Shown here piece by piece: positions 18,158-28,025 of a stretch of 64,000 nucleotides of DNA; within the stretch, counting starts at the first letter, position 1, and the number at the start of each line of letters is the position of its first letter. The stretch is from contig NZ_LGTB01000004.1 of NCBI RefSeq assembly GCF_001238275.1, positions 186,001 to 250,000 of the forward strand, given 5' to 3'. Below the pieces are notes generated by a model. The model searched no databases. It worked only from the letters and a program-made list of their open reading frames with translations, and was not told the origin of the DNA. Made by a program: the position numbers and the translations under genes. The DNA is from Bradyrhizobium viridifuturi (GTDB lineage Bacteria; Pseudomonadota; Alphaproteobacteria; Rhizobiales; Xanthobacteraceae).

Positions 18158-19580
18158 GCCCGACTCGGCGGATGACGAGAAAAGCACCGCGCCGCGCAAG
18201 CGGAGCCTGATCTCGCGCCTGCTTGGGCGCATGGTGTCGCTGCTCATCACGCTCGTGATCCTGGCCGGGCTCGGCTATCTCGGCTGGCTTGCCTTCCAGC
18301 CCAAGCCAAATGGGGGCGGCGGGCGCGGCGCGGGCGCGCGGCCTGATCTGCCGGTGCCGGTGCTCGCGGCCACCCCGCGCGTGCAGGACGTGCCGGTCTA
18401 TCTTGACGGCGTCGGCTCGGTGAAGGCGCTGAATACGGTGACCGTGCGCTCGCAGGTCGACGGCAAGTTGATCAAGGTGAATTTCGTCGAGGGCCAGGAC
18501 GTCAAGAAGGACGACGTGCTGGGCGAGATCGATCCCGCGATCTATCAGGCGCAGTACGATCAGGCGGTGGCTACGAAGGCCAAGGACGAGGCGCTGCTTG
18601 CCAACCAGAAGATCGATCTCGTCCGCTATGAGCAACTCGCCGCCAGCAATGCCGGCTCCAAGCAGCAGGCCGACACGCAGCGCGCGCTGGTCGCGCAGCA
18701 GGAGGCCGTCATCAAGGCCGATCAAGCTCAGATCGACAATGCGCGCACCACGCTTGGCTACACCAAGATCGTCGCGCCGATCTCCGGCCGCGCCGGCCTG
18801 CGCCAGGTCGACCAGGGCAATATTATCCACGCCTCCGACACCACGGGCCTCGTGATCCTGACCCAACTGCAGCCGATCGCGGTGTGGTTCAGCCTGCCGC
18901 AGCAGCAGATCATGCGGGTCAACGCTGCCGCGGCCAAGGGCCAGCTGGCGGTTGATGTGTTCGGCAATGACGGCGTCACCGTCATCGACACCGGCAAGCT
19001 GACCGGCATCGACAACCAGGTCGATCCGACCACCGGCACGCTGAAGCTCAAGGCCGAGCTCCCGAATGCCAGCTATCAGCTCTGGCCCGGGCAGTTCGTC
19101 AATGTGCGGCTCAAGGTCGAGACCTTGCCGCAGGCCATCGTGGTGCCGACCTCGGCGGTTCAGCGCGGTCCGGCCGGGACGTTCAGCTATGTAATCGGCG
19201 CCGACAACGTCGTGACCGCGAAGCCGGTCACGGTCACGCAGCAGAACGAGCACGAAGCCGTCATCGCCAGCGGCCTGACCACGTCCGATCGCGTCGTGAC
19301 GACCGGCTTTGCCAATCTCGCCGACGGCTCCAAGGTCATCGTCGGCAAGGACGACGGGCCGCCGGCCGCCGACCTCGCGCCGCGCAAGCGCAGCCGCAGT
19401 CCCGACGGAAAGACCGGAAGCCAGAGCAAGGACGGCAAGCAGGACGGGCAGGGCAAGACCGGCGAGCACCGTGGTCGGCGCGAGCACAGTGAAGGTGACC
19501 AGAACGGACAGACCGGACCGGCACCCGCGCCGGCGGCAGGGGGTGAACGGTCGGGCGGCGCGCCGAAGGCACAGCCATGA
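18147..19580 (+). CDS. mdtA: MdtA-like RND periplasmic adaptor (membrane fusion protein)
   Basis: A 477-residue HlyD-type adaptor linking the inner-membrane RND pumps to the outer-membrane factor. One N-terminal membrane segment (LLITLVILAGLGYLGWLAF) is followed by the barrel-sandwich hybrid (VTVRSQVDGKLIKVNFVEGQ), a coiled-coil hairpin (about 135-200) and the beta-barrel (QPIAVWFSLPQQQI). The C-terminal 80 residues are an unusual Lys/Gly/Gln-rich low-complexity tail (KTGSQSKDGKQDGQGKTGEH) beyond the normal end. The gene lies inside the efflux operon, 48 bases before the first permease. The MdtA name is by family similarity and operon layout. Confidence 0.87.
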   Translation: MLFKPDSADDEKSTAPRKRSLISRLLGRMVSLLITLVILAGLGYLGWLAFQPKPNGGGGRGAGARPDLPVPVLAATPRVQDVPVYLDGVGSVKALNTVTVRSQVDGKLIKVNFVEGQDVKKDDVLGEIDPAIYQAQYDQAVATKAKDEALLANQKIDLVRYEQLAASNAGSKQQADTQRALVAQQEAVIKADQAQIDNARTTLGYTKIVAPISGRAGLRQVDQGNIIHASDTTGLVILTQLQPIAVWFSLPQQQIMRVNAAAAKGQLAVDVFGNDGVTVIDTGKLTGIDNQVDPTTGTLKLKAELPNASYQLWPGQFVNVRLKVETLPQAIVVPTSAVQRGPAGTFSYVIGADNVVTAKPVTVTQQNEHEAVIASGLTTSDRVVTTGFANLADGSKVIVGKDDGPPAADLAPRKRSRSPDGKTGSQSKDGKQDGQGKTGEHRGRREHSEGDQNGQTGPAPAPAAGGERSGGAPKAQP

Positions 19581-19628
19581 CCGGCGTCCCGACCTCGTAA
19601 TGTCCGACGTTAAAGCGAGAACGCAACC

Positions 19629-22600
19629 ATGAGCGTCTCCGAACCGTTCATCCGCCGGCCGATCGCCACCTCGCTGCTCGGCATTGCGCTGATGATCGGC
19701 GGTGCGCTCGGCTACTGGGCGCTGCCGGTCTCAGCACTGCCGCAGGTCGATTTTCCGACCGTGCAGGTGTCGACGCAGTTGCCCGGCGCGAGCCCCGATG
19801 TGGTGGCCTCGCTGATCACGGCGCCGCTGGAGCGGCAGCTTGGCCAGATCCCGTCGCTGTCGTCGATGAACTCGACGAGCTCGTTCGGCGTCAGTCAGAT
19901 CTCGCTGCAGTTCGACCTCAACCGCGACATCGACGGGGCCACGCAGGACGTGCAGGCCGCGATCAATGCCGCCGCCGGCATCCTGCCGAAGACGCTGCCG
20001 TACCCGCCGGTCTACGCCAAGGTGAACCCGGCGGACGCGCCGGTCATGACCCTGGCGCTGACCTCGGACACGATCTCGCTGCGGGCGATGAGCGATCTCG
20101 CCGACACCATCCTCGGCCAACGGCTGAGCCAGATTTCCGGCGTCGGGCGGGTCTCGATCCTCGGCGGTTTGAAGCCGGCGGTTCGCGTGCAGGCCGATCT
20201 CGCGCGGCTTGCGGCCTACGGCATCGCGATGGAGGACCTGCGCAGCGCGATCGCCGGCGCCAACGTGTCGGGGCCGAAGGGCTCGCTGGACGGTGCCCAG
20301 CAATCCTACACCATCGCCGCCAACGACCAGATCGCCGCGGCCGACGCCTACCGGCCGATCATCATCGCCTACCGCAACGGCTCGCCGGTCACGATCGGCG
20401 ACGTCGCGCAGATCGTCGACGGGCTCGAGAACGATCGCACCGGCGGCTGGTACCAGGGCACGCCGGCGGTCATCATCGACATCCAGCGCCAGCCCGGCGC
20501 CAATGTCATCGACGTCGTCAAGCAGATCCGCGGCGAAATCCCGCGGCTGCAGCGCGCGGTCCCGGCCGGCGTCAAGCTGACGGTCGTCTCCGACCGCACG
20601 GTGACGATCCGCGCCTCGGTCCGCGACGTGCAGTTCACGCTGATCCTGAGCGTGGTGCTGGTGACGCTGGTGGTGCTGTTGTTCCTGCGGTCGCTGCGCG
20701 CGACCCTGATCGCCGGCGTCGCGCTGCCGCTGTCGCTGATCACGAGCTTCGGCGTCATGTATTTCGCCGGCTTCAGCCTCGACAATCTGTCGCTGATGGC
20801 TTTGACCATCGGCACCGGCTTCGTGGTCGACGACGCCATCGTCATGATCGAAAACATCGTCCGCCACATGGAAGACGGCGAGACGGTCATGGAGGCCTCG
20901 CTCAAGGGTGCCAGCGAAATCGGCTTCACCGTGATCTCGCTGACGGTGTCGCTGATCGCGGTGTTCATCCCATTGCTGTTCATGTCCGGCTTGGTCGGCC
21001 GCATGTTCCGCGAATTCGCGCTGACCTTGACGATCGCGGTCGTGACTTCGGCGATCGTCTCGCTGACGCTGACGCCGATGATGTGCTCGCGGCTGCTCAA
21101 GAACATCCACGAGGAAATGGCGGTCCCGGGCCTCGCCGCGGTCAGCCGCTTCATCGACCGCATGGTGGAGTTCTATCATCGGACGCTGCTCTGGGTCTTG
21201 CAGCGCCAGCGCGCGACGCTGCTGGTGACGTTCGCGACCATAGCGCTGACGCTGATCATGTATGTGCTGGCGCCGAAGGGCTTTCTGCCGCTGCAGGACA
21301 CGTCCTCGATCACGGCAGTGACCGAAGCCGGTCCCGATGTTTCGTTCGACGAGATGCGGCGGCGCCAGAGCGCCGTCTCCGACATCATCAAGGCTGATCC
21401 CGACGTGGTCGGCGTGGTCTCCGTGATCGGCTCGGGTTCGGTCAATCCGACCACCAATGTCGGCCGCCTGGTGATGACGCTGAAGCCGCTCGACCAGCGG
21501 CGCGACGGCGTCGTCAACGTGATCGAGCGGCTGAAACAGAAGATATCGACGGTCCCCGGCATGACGGTCTACTTCCAGCCGGTGCAGGACGTGCAGATCT
21601 CGACCCAGTCGAGCCGCTCGCAATACCAGTACACGCTGACCGCGACCGATGCCGCCGAAGTCTCGCAATGGGCCCAGAAGCTGGTCGCCGAGATGCGGCG
21701 CGACCCGATCTTCCGCGACGTCTCGTCGGAGGCTCAGGAGGGCGGTCTGCGCGCGGCGCTCGATATCAACCGCCAGCGCGCCGGCCAACTCGGCGTCAAC
21801 CTGCAGGGCGTCACCGACACGCTGAACGACGCCTTCGCGCAGCGCCAGATTTCGACGATCTACGGCCAGGCCAACCAGTACCGCGTGGTGCTCGAGGCGC
21901 TGCCGATGTATCAGCGCGACCCGTCGATCCTCGACAAGCTCTATCTGCCCGGCGCCAGCGGCGCGCAGGTGCCGCTGTCGGCGGTGGCGACGCTGGTCCG
22001 CACCACGGCGCCGCTCGCGATCTCGCACCAGGCCCAGTTCCCGTCGGTTTCGCTCAGCTTCAACCTGGCGCCCGGAGAGGCGCTCGGCGATGCGGTCGTC
22101 GCGGTCAAAGCGATCGAGGGCAGGGTCGGGATGCCCGGCAGCATCGTCGGCATCTATTCCGGCGACGCCGCCGAGTTCGCGCGATCGCTTGCCGGACAGC
22201 CCTGGCTGATCCTGGCCGCGATCATCACGATCTACATCGTGCTCGGCGTGCTCTATGAGAGCTACATCCACCCGATCACCATCCTGTCGACGCTACCGTC
22301 GGCCGGCGTCGGCGCCATTCTGGCGCTGATGTTGTGCGGGCAGGACCTCTCGGTGATCGGCCTGATCGGCATCATCCTGTTGATGGGCATCGTCAAGAAG
22401 AACGCCATCATGATGATCGACTTCGCGCTCGAGGCCGAGCGCCATCAGGGCATGTCGTCCTATGACGCGATCGTGCAGGCCTGCCTGCTGCGCTTCCGGC
22501 CGATCATGATGACGACGCTGGCGGCGCTGTTCGGCGCGCTGCCGCTCGCGATCGAAAGCGGCACCGGCGCCGAGCTGCGCTTTCCGCTCGGCATCTCGAT

Positions 22601-22757
22601 CATCGGCGGCCTGCTGCTGAGCCAGCTCCTGACGCTCTACACCACGCCGGTGATCTATCTCGCGCTCGACCGGCTCAACCGGCGGATCGAGCGGGCCGTG
22701 CCGGAGCCTGGTCCGAGCGGCCCGCCGATCGCGGGCGCCACCGAGGGCATGCAGTGA
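19629..22757 (+). CDS. mdtB: RND multidrug efflux permease, MdtB-like
   Basis: A 1042-residue proton-driven inner-membrane pump of the AcrB/HAE1 class. It begins MSVSEPFIRRPIATSLLGIAL, shows the pore-domain pattern PQVDFPTVQVSTQLPGASPD, the transmembrane proton-relay region GFVVDDAIVMIENIVRHMEDGE (two Asp in GxxVDDAIV) and the second-half GIVKKNAIMMIDFALEAER. Twelve membrane segments in two groups of six are expected. It is followed at once by a second, different RND permease (4-base overlap, GTGA), the arrangement of MdtB-MdtC heteromeric pumps. Substrates cannot be told from sequence. Confidence 0.9.
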   Translation: MSVSEPFIRRPIATSLLGIALMIGGALGYWALPVSALPQVDFPTVQVSTQLPGASPDVVASLITAPLERQLGQIPSLSSMNSTSSFGVSQISLQFDLNRDIDGATQDVQAAINAAAGILPKTLPYPPVYAKVNPADAPVMTLALTSDTISLRAMSDLADTILGQRLSQISGVGRVSILGGLKPAVRVQADLARLAAYGIAMEDLRSAIAGANVSGPKGSLDGAQQSYTIAANDQIAAADAYRPIIIAYRNGSPVTIGDVAQIVDGLENDRTGGWYQGTPAVIIDIQRQPGANVIDVVKQIRGEIPRLQRAVPAGVKLTVVSDRTVTIRASVRDVQFTLILSVVLVTLVVLLFLRSLRATLIAGVALPLSLITSFGVMYFAGFSLDNLSLMALTIGTGFVVDDAIVMIENIVRHMEDGETVMEASLKGASEIGFTVISLTVSLIAVFIPLLFMSGLVGRMFREFALTLTIAVVTSAIVSLTLTPMMCSRLLKNIHEEMAVPGLAAVSRFIDRMVEFYHRTLLWVLQRQRATLLVTFATIALTLIMYVLAPKGFLPLQDTSSITAVTEAGPDVSFDEMRRRQSAVSDIIKADPDVVGVVSVIGSGSVNPTTNVGRLVMTLKPLDQRRDGVVNVIERLKQKISTVPGMTVYFQPVQDVQISTQSSRSQYQYTLTATDAAEVSQWAQKLVAEMRRDPIFRDVSSEAQEGGLRAALDINRQRAGQLGVNLQGVTDTLNDAFAQRQISTIYGQANQYRVVLEALPMYQRDPSILDKLYLPGASGAQVPLSAVATLVRTTAPLAISHQAQFPSVSLSFNLAPGEALGDAVVAVKAIEGRVGMPGSIVGIYSGDAAEFARSLAGQPWLILAAIITIYIVLGVLYESYIHPITILSTLPSAGVGAILALMLCGQDLSVIGLIGIILLMGIVKKNAIMMIDFALEAERHQGMSSYDAIVQACLLRFRPIMMTTLAALFGALPLAIESGTGAELRFPLGISIIGGLLLSQLLTLYTTPVIYLALDRLNRRIERAVPEPGPSGPPIAGATEGMQ

Positions 22758-25700
22758 TCTCGATCTCGGAGCCCTTCATCCGCCGGCCCGTGGGCACCAC
22801 GCTGCTGGCGATCGGGCTGTTCCTGGTCGGGATCGTCGCCTACGAGTTCCTGCCGGTGTCGTCGGTGCCGAATGTCGACTTCCCGACCATCCGGGTATCG
22901 GCATCGCGGCCGGGCGCCGATCCCTCCGTCATGGCCGCGACCGTCGCGGCGCCGCTGGAGCGCAAGCTCGGCACCATTTCGGGTGTCGACCAGATCACCT
23001 CGACGAGCTCGCTCGGCACCACCAGCATCCAGGTGCAATTCTCGATCGGCCGCGACATCGACCGTGCCGCGCGCGACGTGCAGGCCGCGATCAATGCATC
23101 GCTCGCCGATCTGCCGAGCGATCTGCCGTCGCTGCCCAAGTTCCGCAAGGCCAATCCGGCCGCGGCACCGGTGTTCGTGCTGGCGCTGACCTCGAAGACG
23201 ATCTCGACCAGCGCGATGTACGACGTCGCCGACACCGTGCTGGCGCAGCGCATCTCGCAGGTGCCTGGCGTCGGGGAGGTGACCGTCAGCGGCGCCGATC
23301 AGCCGGCGGTGCGCATCGCGCTCAATCCGGTGTCGCTGGCGAACGCCGGGATCGCGACCGACGACGTCCGGCTCGCGATCATCAATGCCAATCCGCTGGG
23401 GCCCGTCGGCATCTTCAACGGCGACCGGCTGAGCGAGACGCTCTCGATCAACAAGCAGATGCGCACCGCGGCCGAGTTCCGCGATATCATCATCAGGAGC
23501 TCGAACGGCAATTTCGTCCGCCTCTCCGACGTCGCCGAGGTCGAGGATTCCGTCCGCAACTCGCGCTCGATCGCCTGGTTCAACAAGCAGCCGGCGGTGC
23601 TGATCCAGATCACCAGACAGAGCGACGCCAACGTCATCGACACCGTCGACAACGTTCGCAGGCTGCTGCCGGAACTTAGGAAGTGGATCCCTGCCGGCGT
23701 CGAGATCTCGACCCTGGTCGATCGCACCGGAACCATCCGCGCCAGCGTCCAGGACATGCAGTTCACGCTGCTGGCGACCGCCATTCTTGTCATGGTCGTG
23801 GTGTTCGTGTTCCTGCGCCGGGTGGTGCCGACGATCGCGGCCGGCGTCTCGGTGCCGCTGGCGCTGGCCGGCACCTGCGCCGGGATGTGGCTCGCCGGCT
23901 TCTCGATCGACAATCTGTCGCTGATGGCGCTCGCGATCTCGGTCGGCTTCGTGGTCGACGACGCCATCGTGATGATCGAGAACATGTACCGCAATCTCGA
24001 GCAGGGCATGGCGCCATATCCGGCGGCGGTCGAAGGCGCCAAGCAGATCGGCTTCACGGTGCTGTCGATCTCGCTGTCGCTGATCGCGGCCTTCACGCCG
24101 CTGATCTTCATGGACGGGATCGTCGGCCGGCTGCTGCGGGAGTTCTCGCTGACGCTGACGTTTGCCATCATCGTGTCGACGCTGGTGTCGGTGACGATCA
24201 CGCCGATGATCTGCGCGCACTACATCAAGGAGGCGACCTCGGAGCACGCCACCTGGTACGACCGCGCCATCGAGGGCACGCTGTCCCGGGTCGTGGCGTT
24301 CTATACGTCGACGCTGCGCATCGTGCTCGGCTATCCCTTCCTGACGCTGGTGGTGTTCTTCGCCACCGTCGCGCTGACGGTGACGCTCTACATCAAGACG
24401 CCGAAGGGCTATTTCCCGACCGACGACAGCGGCTTTGTCATCGGCTCGACGCGGGCGTCGGCGGACATCTCGTTCCAGGCGATGCTCCAGTTGCAGCAGC
24501 GGCTCGCCGACATCGTGATGGCCGACCCCGCGGTCGCCGGCATCGGCTCGTCGGTCGGTTCCGGCGGCGGCCCGGGAGGCGCTACCTCGAACCGCGGCAT
24601 CATGTACATCAGCCTGAAGCCGCCGGAGGAGCGGGCAGGCCTGTCGACCGCCCAGGTGATCGACCGGCTGCGCCGCAATCTGTTCATGGTGCCGGGCATC
24701 CGCCTGTTCATGTTCGCCGCGCAGGACATCCGCACCGGCGGCCGGCAGAGCGATTCCGACTATCAATACACGCTTGCCTCGACCGATCTCGACCTGCTGC
24801 AGAAATGGGCGCCGCTCGTCGCCAAGCGCATGGAGACGGTGGAGGGCATCACCGACGTCTCGTCCGACCGCGATCCCGGCGGCCTGCAGCTCAACCTCGT
24901 GATCGACCGCAAGATCGCCTCCAGCCTCGGCGTCCGGGTGCAGGACATCGACAACGCGCTCAACAACGCCTTCTCGCAGCGGCAGATCTCGTACATCTAC
25001 ACTCAGCGCAACCAGTACGTCGTAGTGCTCGAGATCGATCCGAAATTCCAGAGTGACCCGTCGAACCTCGAGCGCATCTATGTCGCCGGCGCCAATGACG
25101 TGCAGGTGCCGCTGTCGGCGCTCGTGCACTACCAGCGCGGATTGTCGGCGCTTGCGGTCTATCACTCCGGCGGCTTCCCCTCGACCACGGTGTCGTTCAA
25201 CCTGCTGCCGGACGTGCCGCTGGAGGTCGCGACCACCAACATCCAGCAGGCGGTCAACGAGCTGCACATGCCCGAGGGCATTCGCGGCAGCTTCGACGGC
25301 AATGCCGGCGACTTCAACAAGACCAGCGGGCGGCAGCCGCTGTTGATCCTCGGCGCGCTGGTTGCGATGTATATCGTGCTCGGCGTGCTCTATGAGAGCC
25401 TCGCGCATCCGATCACGATCATCTCGACCCTGCCGTCGGCCGGCCTCGGCGCCTTGCTGGCGCTGCAGGTGACCAACACGCCGCTTACGGTGATCGCCTT
25501 CGTCGGGATCATCCTCCTGATCGGCATCGTCAAGAAGAACGGCATCATGATGGTCGACTTCGCGCTCGAGGCCGAACGGCATCAGGGCCTGTCGTCGCGG
25601 GATGCGATCTTCGAGGCCTGCCGGGCGCGCTTCCGTCCGATCCTGATGACGACGATGGCGGCGCTGTTCGCCGGCATTCCGCTGGTCATTGCGACCGGCC

Positions 25701-25858
25701 CGGGCACCGAGCTGCGGCGGCCGCTCGGCATCACCATCATCGGCGGCCTGTTCGTGTCGCAGATCCTGACACTGTACACCACGCCGGTGATCTACCTGTT
25801 GATCGACCGGCTGCGTCAGCGCCGCGAGCCGTCGGGCGTCCATGCGCCGGCGGAATAG
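22754..25858 (+). CDS. mdtC: RND multidrug efflux permease, MdtC-like
   Basis: A 1034-residue second RND pump subunit. It starts at GTG overlapping the mdtB stop. Family marks are SISEPFIRRPVGTTLLAIGL, NVDFPTIRVSASRPGADPS, GFVVDDAIVMIENMYRNLEQ with the paired Asp of the proton relay, and GIVKKNGIMMVDFALEAERH. It is clearly homologous to, but not a duplicate of, the upstream permease; the two differ along the whole length. It ends the four-gene efflux operon. Together the four genes give a full tripartite pump. Confidence 0.9.
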   Translation: MISISEPFIRRPVGTTLLAIGLFLVGIVAYEFLPVSSVPNVDFPTIRVSASRPGADPSVMAATVAAPLERKLGTISGVDQITSTSSLGTTSIQVQFSIGRDIDRAARDVQAAINASLADLPSDLPSLPKFRKANPAAAPVFVLALTSKTISTSAMYDVADTVLAQRISQVPGVGEVTVSGADQPAVRIALNPVSLANAGIATDDVRLAIINANPLGPVGIFNGDRLSETLSINKQMRTAAEFRDIIIRSSNGNFVRLSDVAEVEDSVRNSRSIAWFNKQPAVLIQITRQSDANVIDTVDNVRRLLPELRKWIPAGVEISTLVDRTGTIRASVQDMQFTLLATAILVMVVVFVFLRRVVPTIAAGVSVPLALAGTCAGMWLAGFSIDNLSLMALAISVGFVVDDAIVMIENMYRNLEQGMAPYPAAVEGAKQIGFTVLSISLSLIAAFTPLIFMDGIVGRLLREFSLTLTFAIIVSTLVSVTITPMICAHYIKEATSEHATWYDRAIEGTLSRVVAFYTSTLRIVLGYPFLTLVVFFATVALTVTLYIKTPKGYFPTDDSGFVIGSTRASADISFQAMLQLQQRLADIVMADPAVAGIGSSVGSGGGPGGATSNRGIMYISLKPPEERAGLSTAQVIDRLRRNLFMVPGIRLFMFAAQDIRTGGRQSDSDYQYTLASTDLDLLQKWAPLVAKRMETVEGITDVSSDRDPGGLQLNLVIDRKIASSLGVRVQDIDNALNNAFSQRQISYIYTQRNQYVVVLEIDPKFQSDPSNLERIYVAGANDVQVPLSALVHYQRGLSALAVYHSGGFPSTTVSFNLLPDVPLEVATTNIQQAVNELHMPEGIRGSFDGNAGDFNKTSGRQPLLILGALVAMYIVLGVLYESLAHPITIISTLPSAGLGALLALQVTNTPLTVIAFVGIILLIGIVKKNGIMMVDFALEAERHQGLSSRDAIFEACRARFRPILMTTMAALFAGIPLVIATGPGTELRRPLGITIIGGLFVSQILTLYTTPVIYLLIDRLRQRREPSGVHAPAE

Positions 25859-25893
25859 TTTGAATTGCGCCGTCGTGAGCGTATAGCGAAGCG

Positions 25894-26619
25894 ATGTCCG
25901 AACCGACCGAAGTCAAACCCGAAGTCATCGCCGAGATCGAGGATTGCCAGCATTGCGGCAAGCCGCTGCCGTTGTGCATCTGCGACAGCGTTACGCCGAT
26001 CGAAAGCCGCATCCAGTTGCTGATCCTGATCCATCCGCAGGAGCAGGACAGGGCGCTCGGCACCGCGCGGCTGTTGGCGCGGCATTTCGAGAACGCCGTG
26101 GTGCGGATCGGGCTGTCGTGGCCGAGCCTTGCCAAGGCGCTCGGCCGGCCGGTGCCCGATCCGTCGCGCTGGGCGGTGCTCTATCTCGGCTCGGCCAAGG
26201 TCGAGGATCTCGATACCGATGCCGAGATCGTCGCCATCAACCGCAAGGGCGAGCTCGAGCCGCATCAGCGTGCGATCCTGTCCGACATCGAGGGCATCGT
26301 CCTGCTCGACGGCACCTGGAGCCAGGCCAAGGCACTGTGGTGGCGCAACGCCTGGATGCTGAAGTGCCAGCGGGTGATTCTCGGCCCGAAACGCCCTTCG
26401 CTCTACGGCAAGCTGCGCCGGGAACCGCGCCGCGACGGCCTGTCCACCATCGAGGCGGCCGCGATCCTGCTGGCGGGCCTGGAGAAGCGGCCGGATATTG
26501 CCGCAACGTTAACTGACAGTTTCGAGCGGATGCTGGCGAGATTCCGCGAAGTCCAGGCCAAAATGCCGGAATTGGCGCCAAAACCGAAGAAACGGGACTA
26601 CCGAAGGCGCCGGCGTTAG
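25894..26619 (+). CDS. DTW-domain protein, tRNA-uridine aminocarboxypropyltransferase family
   Basis: A 241-residue protein with the DTW signature as LLDGTWSQAKALWWRN (about residues 133-148) and a cysteine cluster near the N-terminus (DCQHCGKPLPLCICD), both typical of the DTW/TapT-TuaA family. These enzymes use SAM to add an aminocarboxypropyl group to a uridine in the tRNA D- or variable loop. The C-terminus is very basic (KPKKRDYRRRRR), fitting RNA binding. The next gene downstream is tRNA-Cys, which is probably coincidence. Confidence 0.85.
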   Translation: MSEPTEVKPEVIAEIEDCQHCGKPLPLCICDSVTPIESRIQLLILIHPQEQDRALGTARLLARHFENAVVRIGLSWPSLAKALGRPVPDPSRWAVLYLGSAKVEDLDTDAEIVAINRKGELEPHQRAILSDIEGIVLLDGTWSQAKALWWRNAWMLKCQRVILGPKRPSLYGKLRREPRRDGLSTIEAAAILLAGLEKRPDIAATLTDSFERMLARFREVQAKMPELAPKPKKRDYRRRRR

Positions 26620-26674
26620 CTGCTGGGGTTGGTTGCCTATCGCGGAGAGGGCGTATATGAAGTGCGCCGCAAGG

Positions 26675-26748
26675 GGCCACGTGGCGGAGTGGTTACGCAA
26701 CGGTCTGCAAAACCGTGTACACCAGTTCAATTCTGGTCGTGGCCTCCA
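26675..26748 (+). tRNA. tRNA-Cys (GCA)
   Basis: A 74-base cloverleaf. Acceptor arms GGCCACG and CGTGGCC pair exactly, with T discriminator and encoded CCA. The anticodon loop TCTGCAAAA gives anticodon GCA. The T-loop TTCAATT is present as GGTTC-type arm CCAG-TTCAATT-CTGG. I find no sign of integration at its 3' end. Confidence 0.95.
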
Positions 26749-26791
26749 CTCACCTCATCAATGGCTTGCAGCCAACAAATGAGAAGCCGCA

Positions 26792-26974
26792 TTAGCTGGC
26801 GGCGTACCAACCCTCAGGAAACGGAATCAGCGGCCACGGCGCCTGATTGTCGTTGGCAGCGCGCGGCGGCGGCTGAATGCGGGGCGAGGGTTGAGCCACA
26901 AAATCCTCCTGAGCAATAGGCGCGATCGCCGTTCGCACGGCGTCCAGCAGCAGATCAAATTCGACTTCGCTCAT
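26792..26974 (-). CDS. Small hypothetical protein (60 aa)
   Basis: A 60-residue protein starting MSEVEFDLLLDAVRTAIAPI and ending PWPLIPFPEGWYAAS. The start has a good GGAGAG ribosome binding site. The proline/aromatic C-terminal motif reminds me of small proteins found in Bradyrhizobium, but the function is unknown. No membrane segment or known domain is visible. Confidence 0.55.
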   Translation of the reverse strand: MSEVEFDLLLDAVRTAIAPIAQEDFVAQPSPRIQPPPRAANDNQAPWPLIPFPEGWYAAS

Positions 26975-27316
26975 CGCGCTCTCCGAGGTTCGTGAGCGCT
27001 ATGGTCGCAAAACTGTCTTCGGTCCGGATTGAGCGATTTGTTCGAATTTTATGAAAAGGACGATGGTGCCCGCTTTGGTTAACGAATCGCTGATGACCCC
27101 TTCGGGAACCTAGGTCGGCATGGCCTGCCTTTCGTGTGAGACAATTCACATGTTGCGAAAAACTCTTCCCGGAATTCCCGGCAGTATTCATAGCGGTCAA
27201 ATATCGCAGGAATTTTAGGGAGACGTGACAATGCGGAGCCGAAACGCGCCGCACCATGCCCCGATGTTGATCGTCTTAGCGCCGGGAAATTCCCGACATC
27301 CATGCGACCGTCGTGG
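26975..27316. other. Intergenic region without a clear gene
   Basis: These 342 bases are AT-richer than their surroundings and hold no supported gene. A short frame from ATG 27231 with an AGGGAGAC ribosome binding site could encode about 58 residues, but it runs into the 3' end of the tetR gene on the other strand and its composition is not protein-like, so I do not call it. Confidence 0.3.
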
Positions 27317-27967
27317 TCAGGCCAGCCCGTCAAGGTCGTGCGGCAGCATGGCTTTGAATTGCGTCAGCGCCTGCCGCGCTTTCTTTGGCGGCAGTGTGAT
27401 CGCGTGACGCACGGCGGCCGCGATCAGCGTCATCGTCAGTGCTGAGAAGGTGGCGAGGGTGGCGGCCGGCACGTCCGGCGCAACCCGCCGGATCGCGTCG
27501 GACAACAGGCCGGCGAGCACCGCCATGTCGTCCGCATCGAGCTTTTGCAGGGCGCGGTCGGCCTGCGTCGCCTGCCAAATGTCGCGCGTGACAGGTTCGC
27601 GCATGAACATCTCGTAGTAGCTGTCGACAATCCGGCAGAGCGCCGGATGCAGGTCGCGTGTCGTCGCGACAGCGGCGAGGTCGCGCCTGACGCAATCGCG
27701 CCCGACGGCGTTGTGCCGTTCCGCTAGCGTGCCGATGATTGCGGCCTTGTCCGGGAAATATTGATAGAGCGAGCCGAACGCGACGCCGCTGCGTTCGACG
27801 ATGTCGCTCATGCGGAACGCCTCGCTGCCCTTTTCCGCCATGATTTCGGTCGCGCAGGCGAGAATGCGCTCGAAGCGCTCGCGGCTGCGCTGTTGCGTCG
27901 GGGCCAGCCGCGCCAGCCCGGGCAGGGGGGCGTCCACCGCTGGCGCAGCCTTCCGTCTCGCCACCAT
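27317..27967 (-). CDS. TetR family transcriptional regulator
   Basis: A repressor of about 216 residues. The N-terminal helix-turn-helix domain is clear: RSRERFERILACATEIMAEKG, then FRMSDIVERSGVAFGSLYQYFPDKAAIIG (key parts shown). The C-terminal ligand domain is not diagnostic. The chosen ATG at 27967 has GAGGAGAG just upstream; the frame is open to 28000. It is divergent from a DUF1772 membrane protein. Two tandem copies of ACGAG-N7-CGCATTTG lie between the genes over both promoters, so it probably represses both itself and its neighbour. Confidence 0.88.
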   Translation of the reverse strand: MVARRKAAPAVDAPLPGLARLAPTQQRSRERFERILACATEIMAEKGSEAFRMSDIVERSGVAFGSLYQYFPDKAAIIGTLAERHNAVGRDCVRRDLAAVATTRDLHPALCRIVDSYYEMFMREPVTRDIWQATQADRALQKLDADDMAVLAGLLSDAIRRVAPDVPAATLATFSALTMTLIAAAVRHAITLPPKKARQALTQFKAMLPHDLDGLA

Positions 27968-27996
27968 CGCTCTCCTCGACATCAGGGTTGACGTTT

Positions 27997-28025
27997 CCAA
28001 TACGAGAGTTTATCGCATTTGACAA
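27997..28025 (-). promoter_or_regulatory. Candidate sigma-70 promoter for the tetR gene
   Basis: On the minus strand TTGTCA (28025-28020), 17 bases, TATTGG (28002-27997). The -35 overlaps, on the other strand, a TTGACA (28019-28024) that may serve the DUF1772 gene. The promoter lies within the tandem operator. Confidence 0.45.

Noticed and set aside
27231..27407. 58-residue plus-strand frame with an AGGGAGAC site
   Set aside because: It overlaps the 3' end of tetR on the other strand and the translation shows no protein-like pattern.
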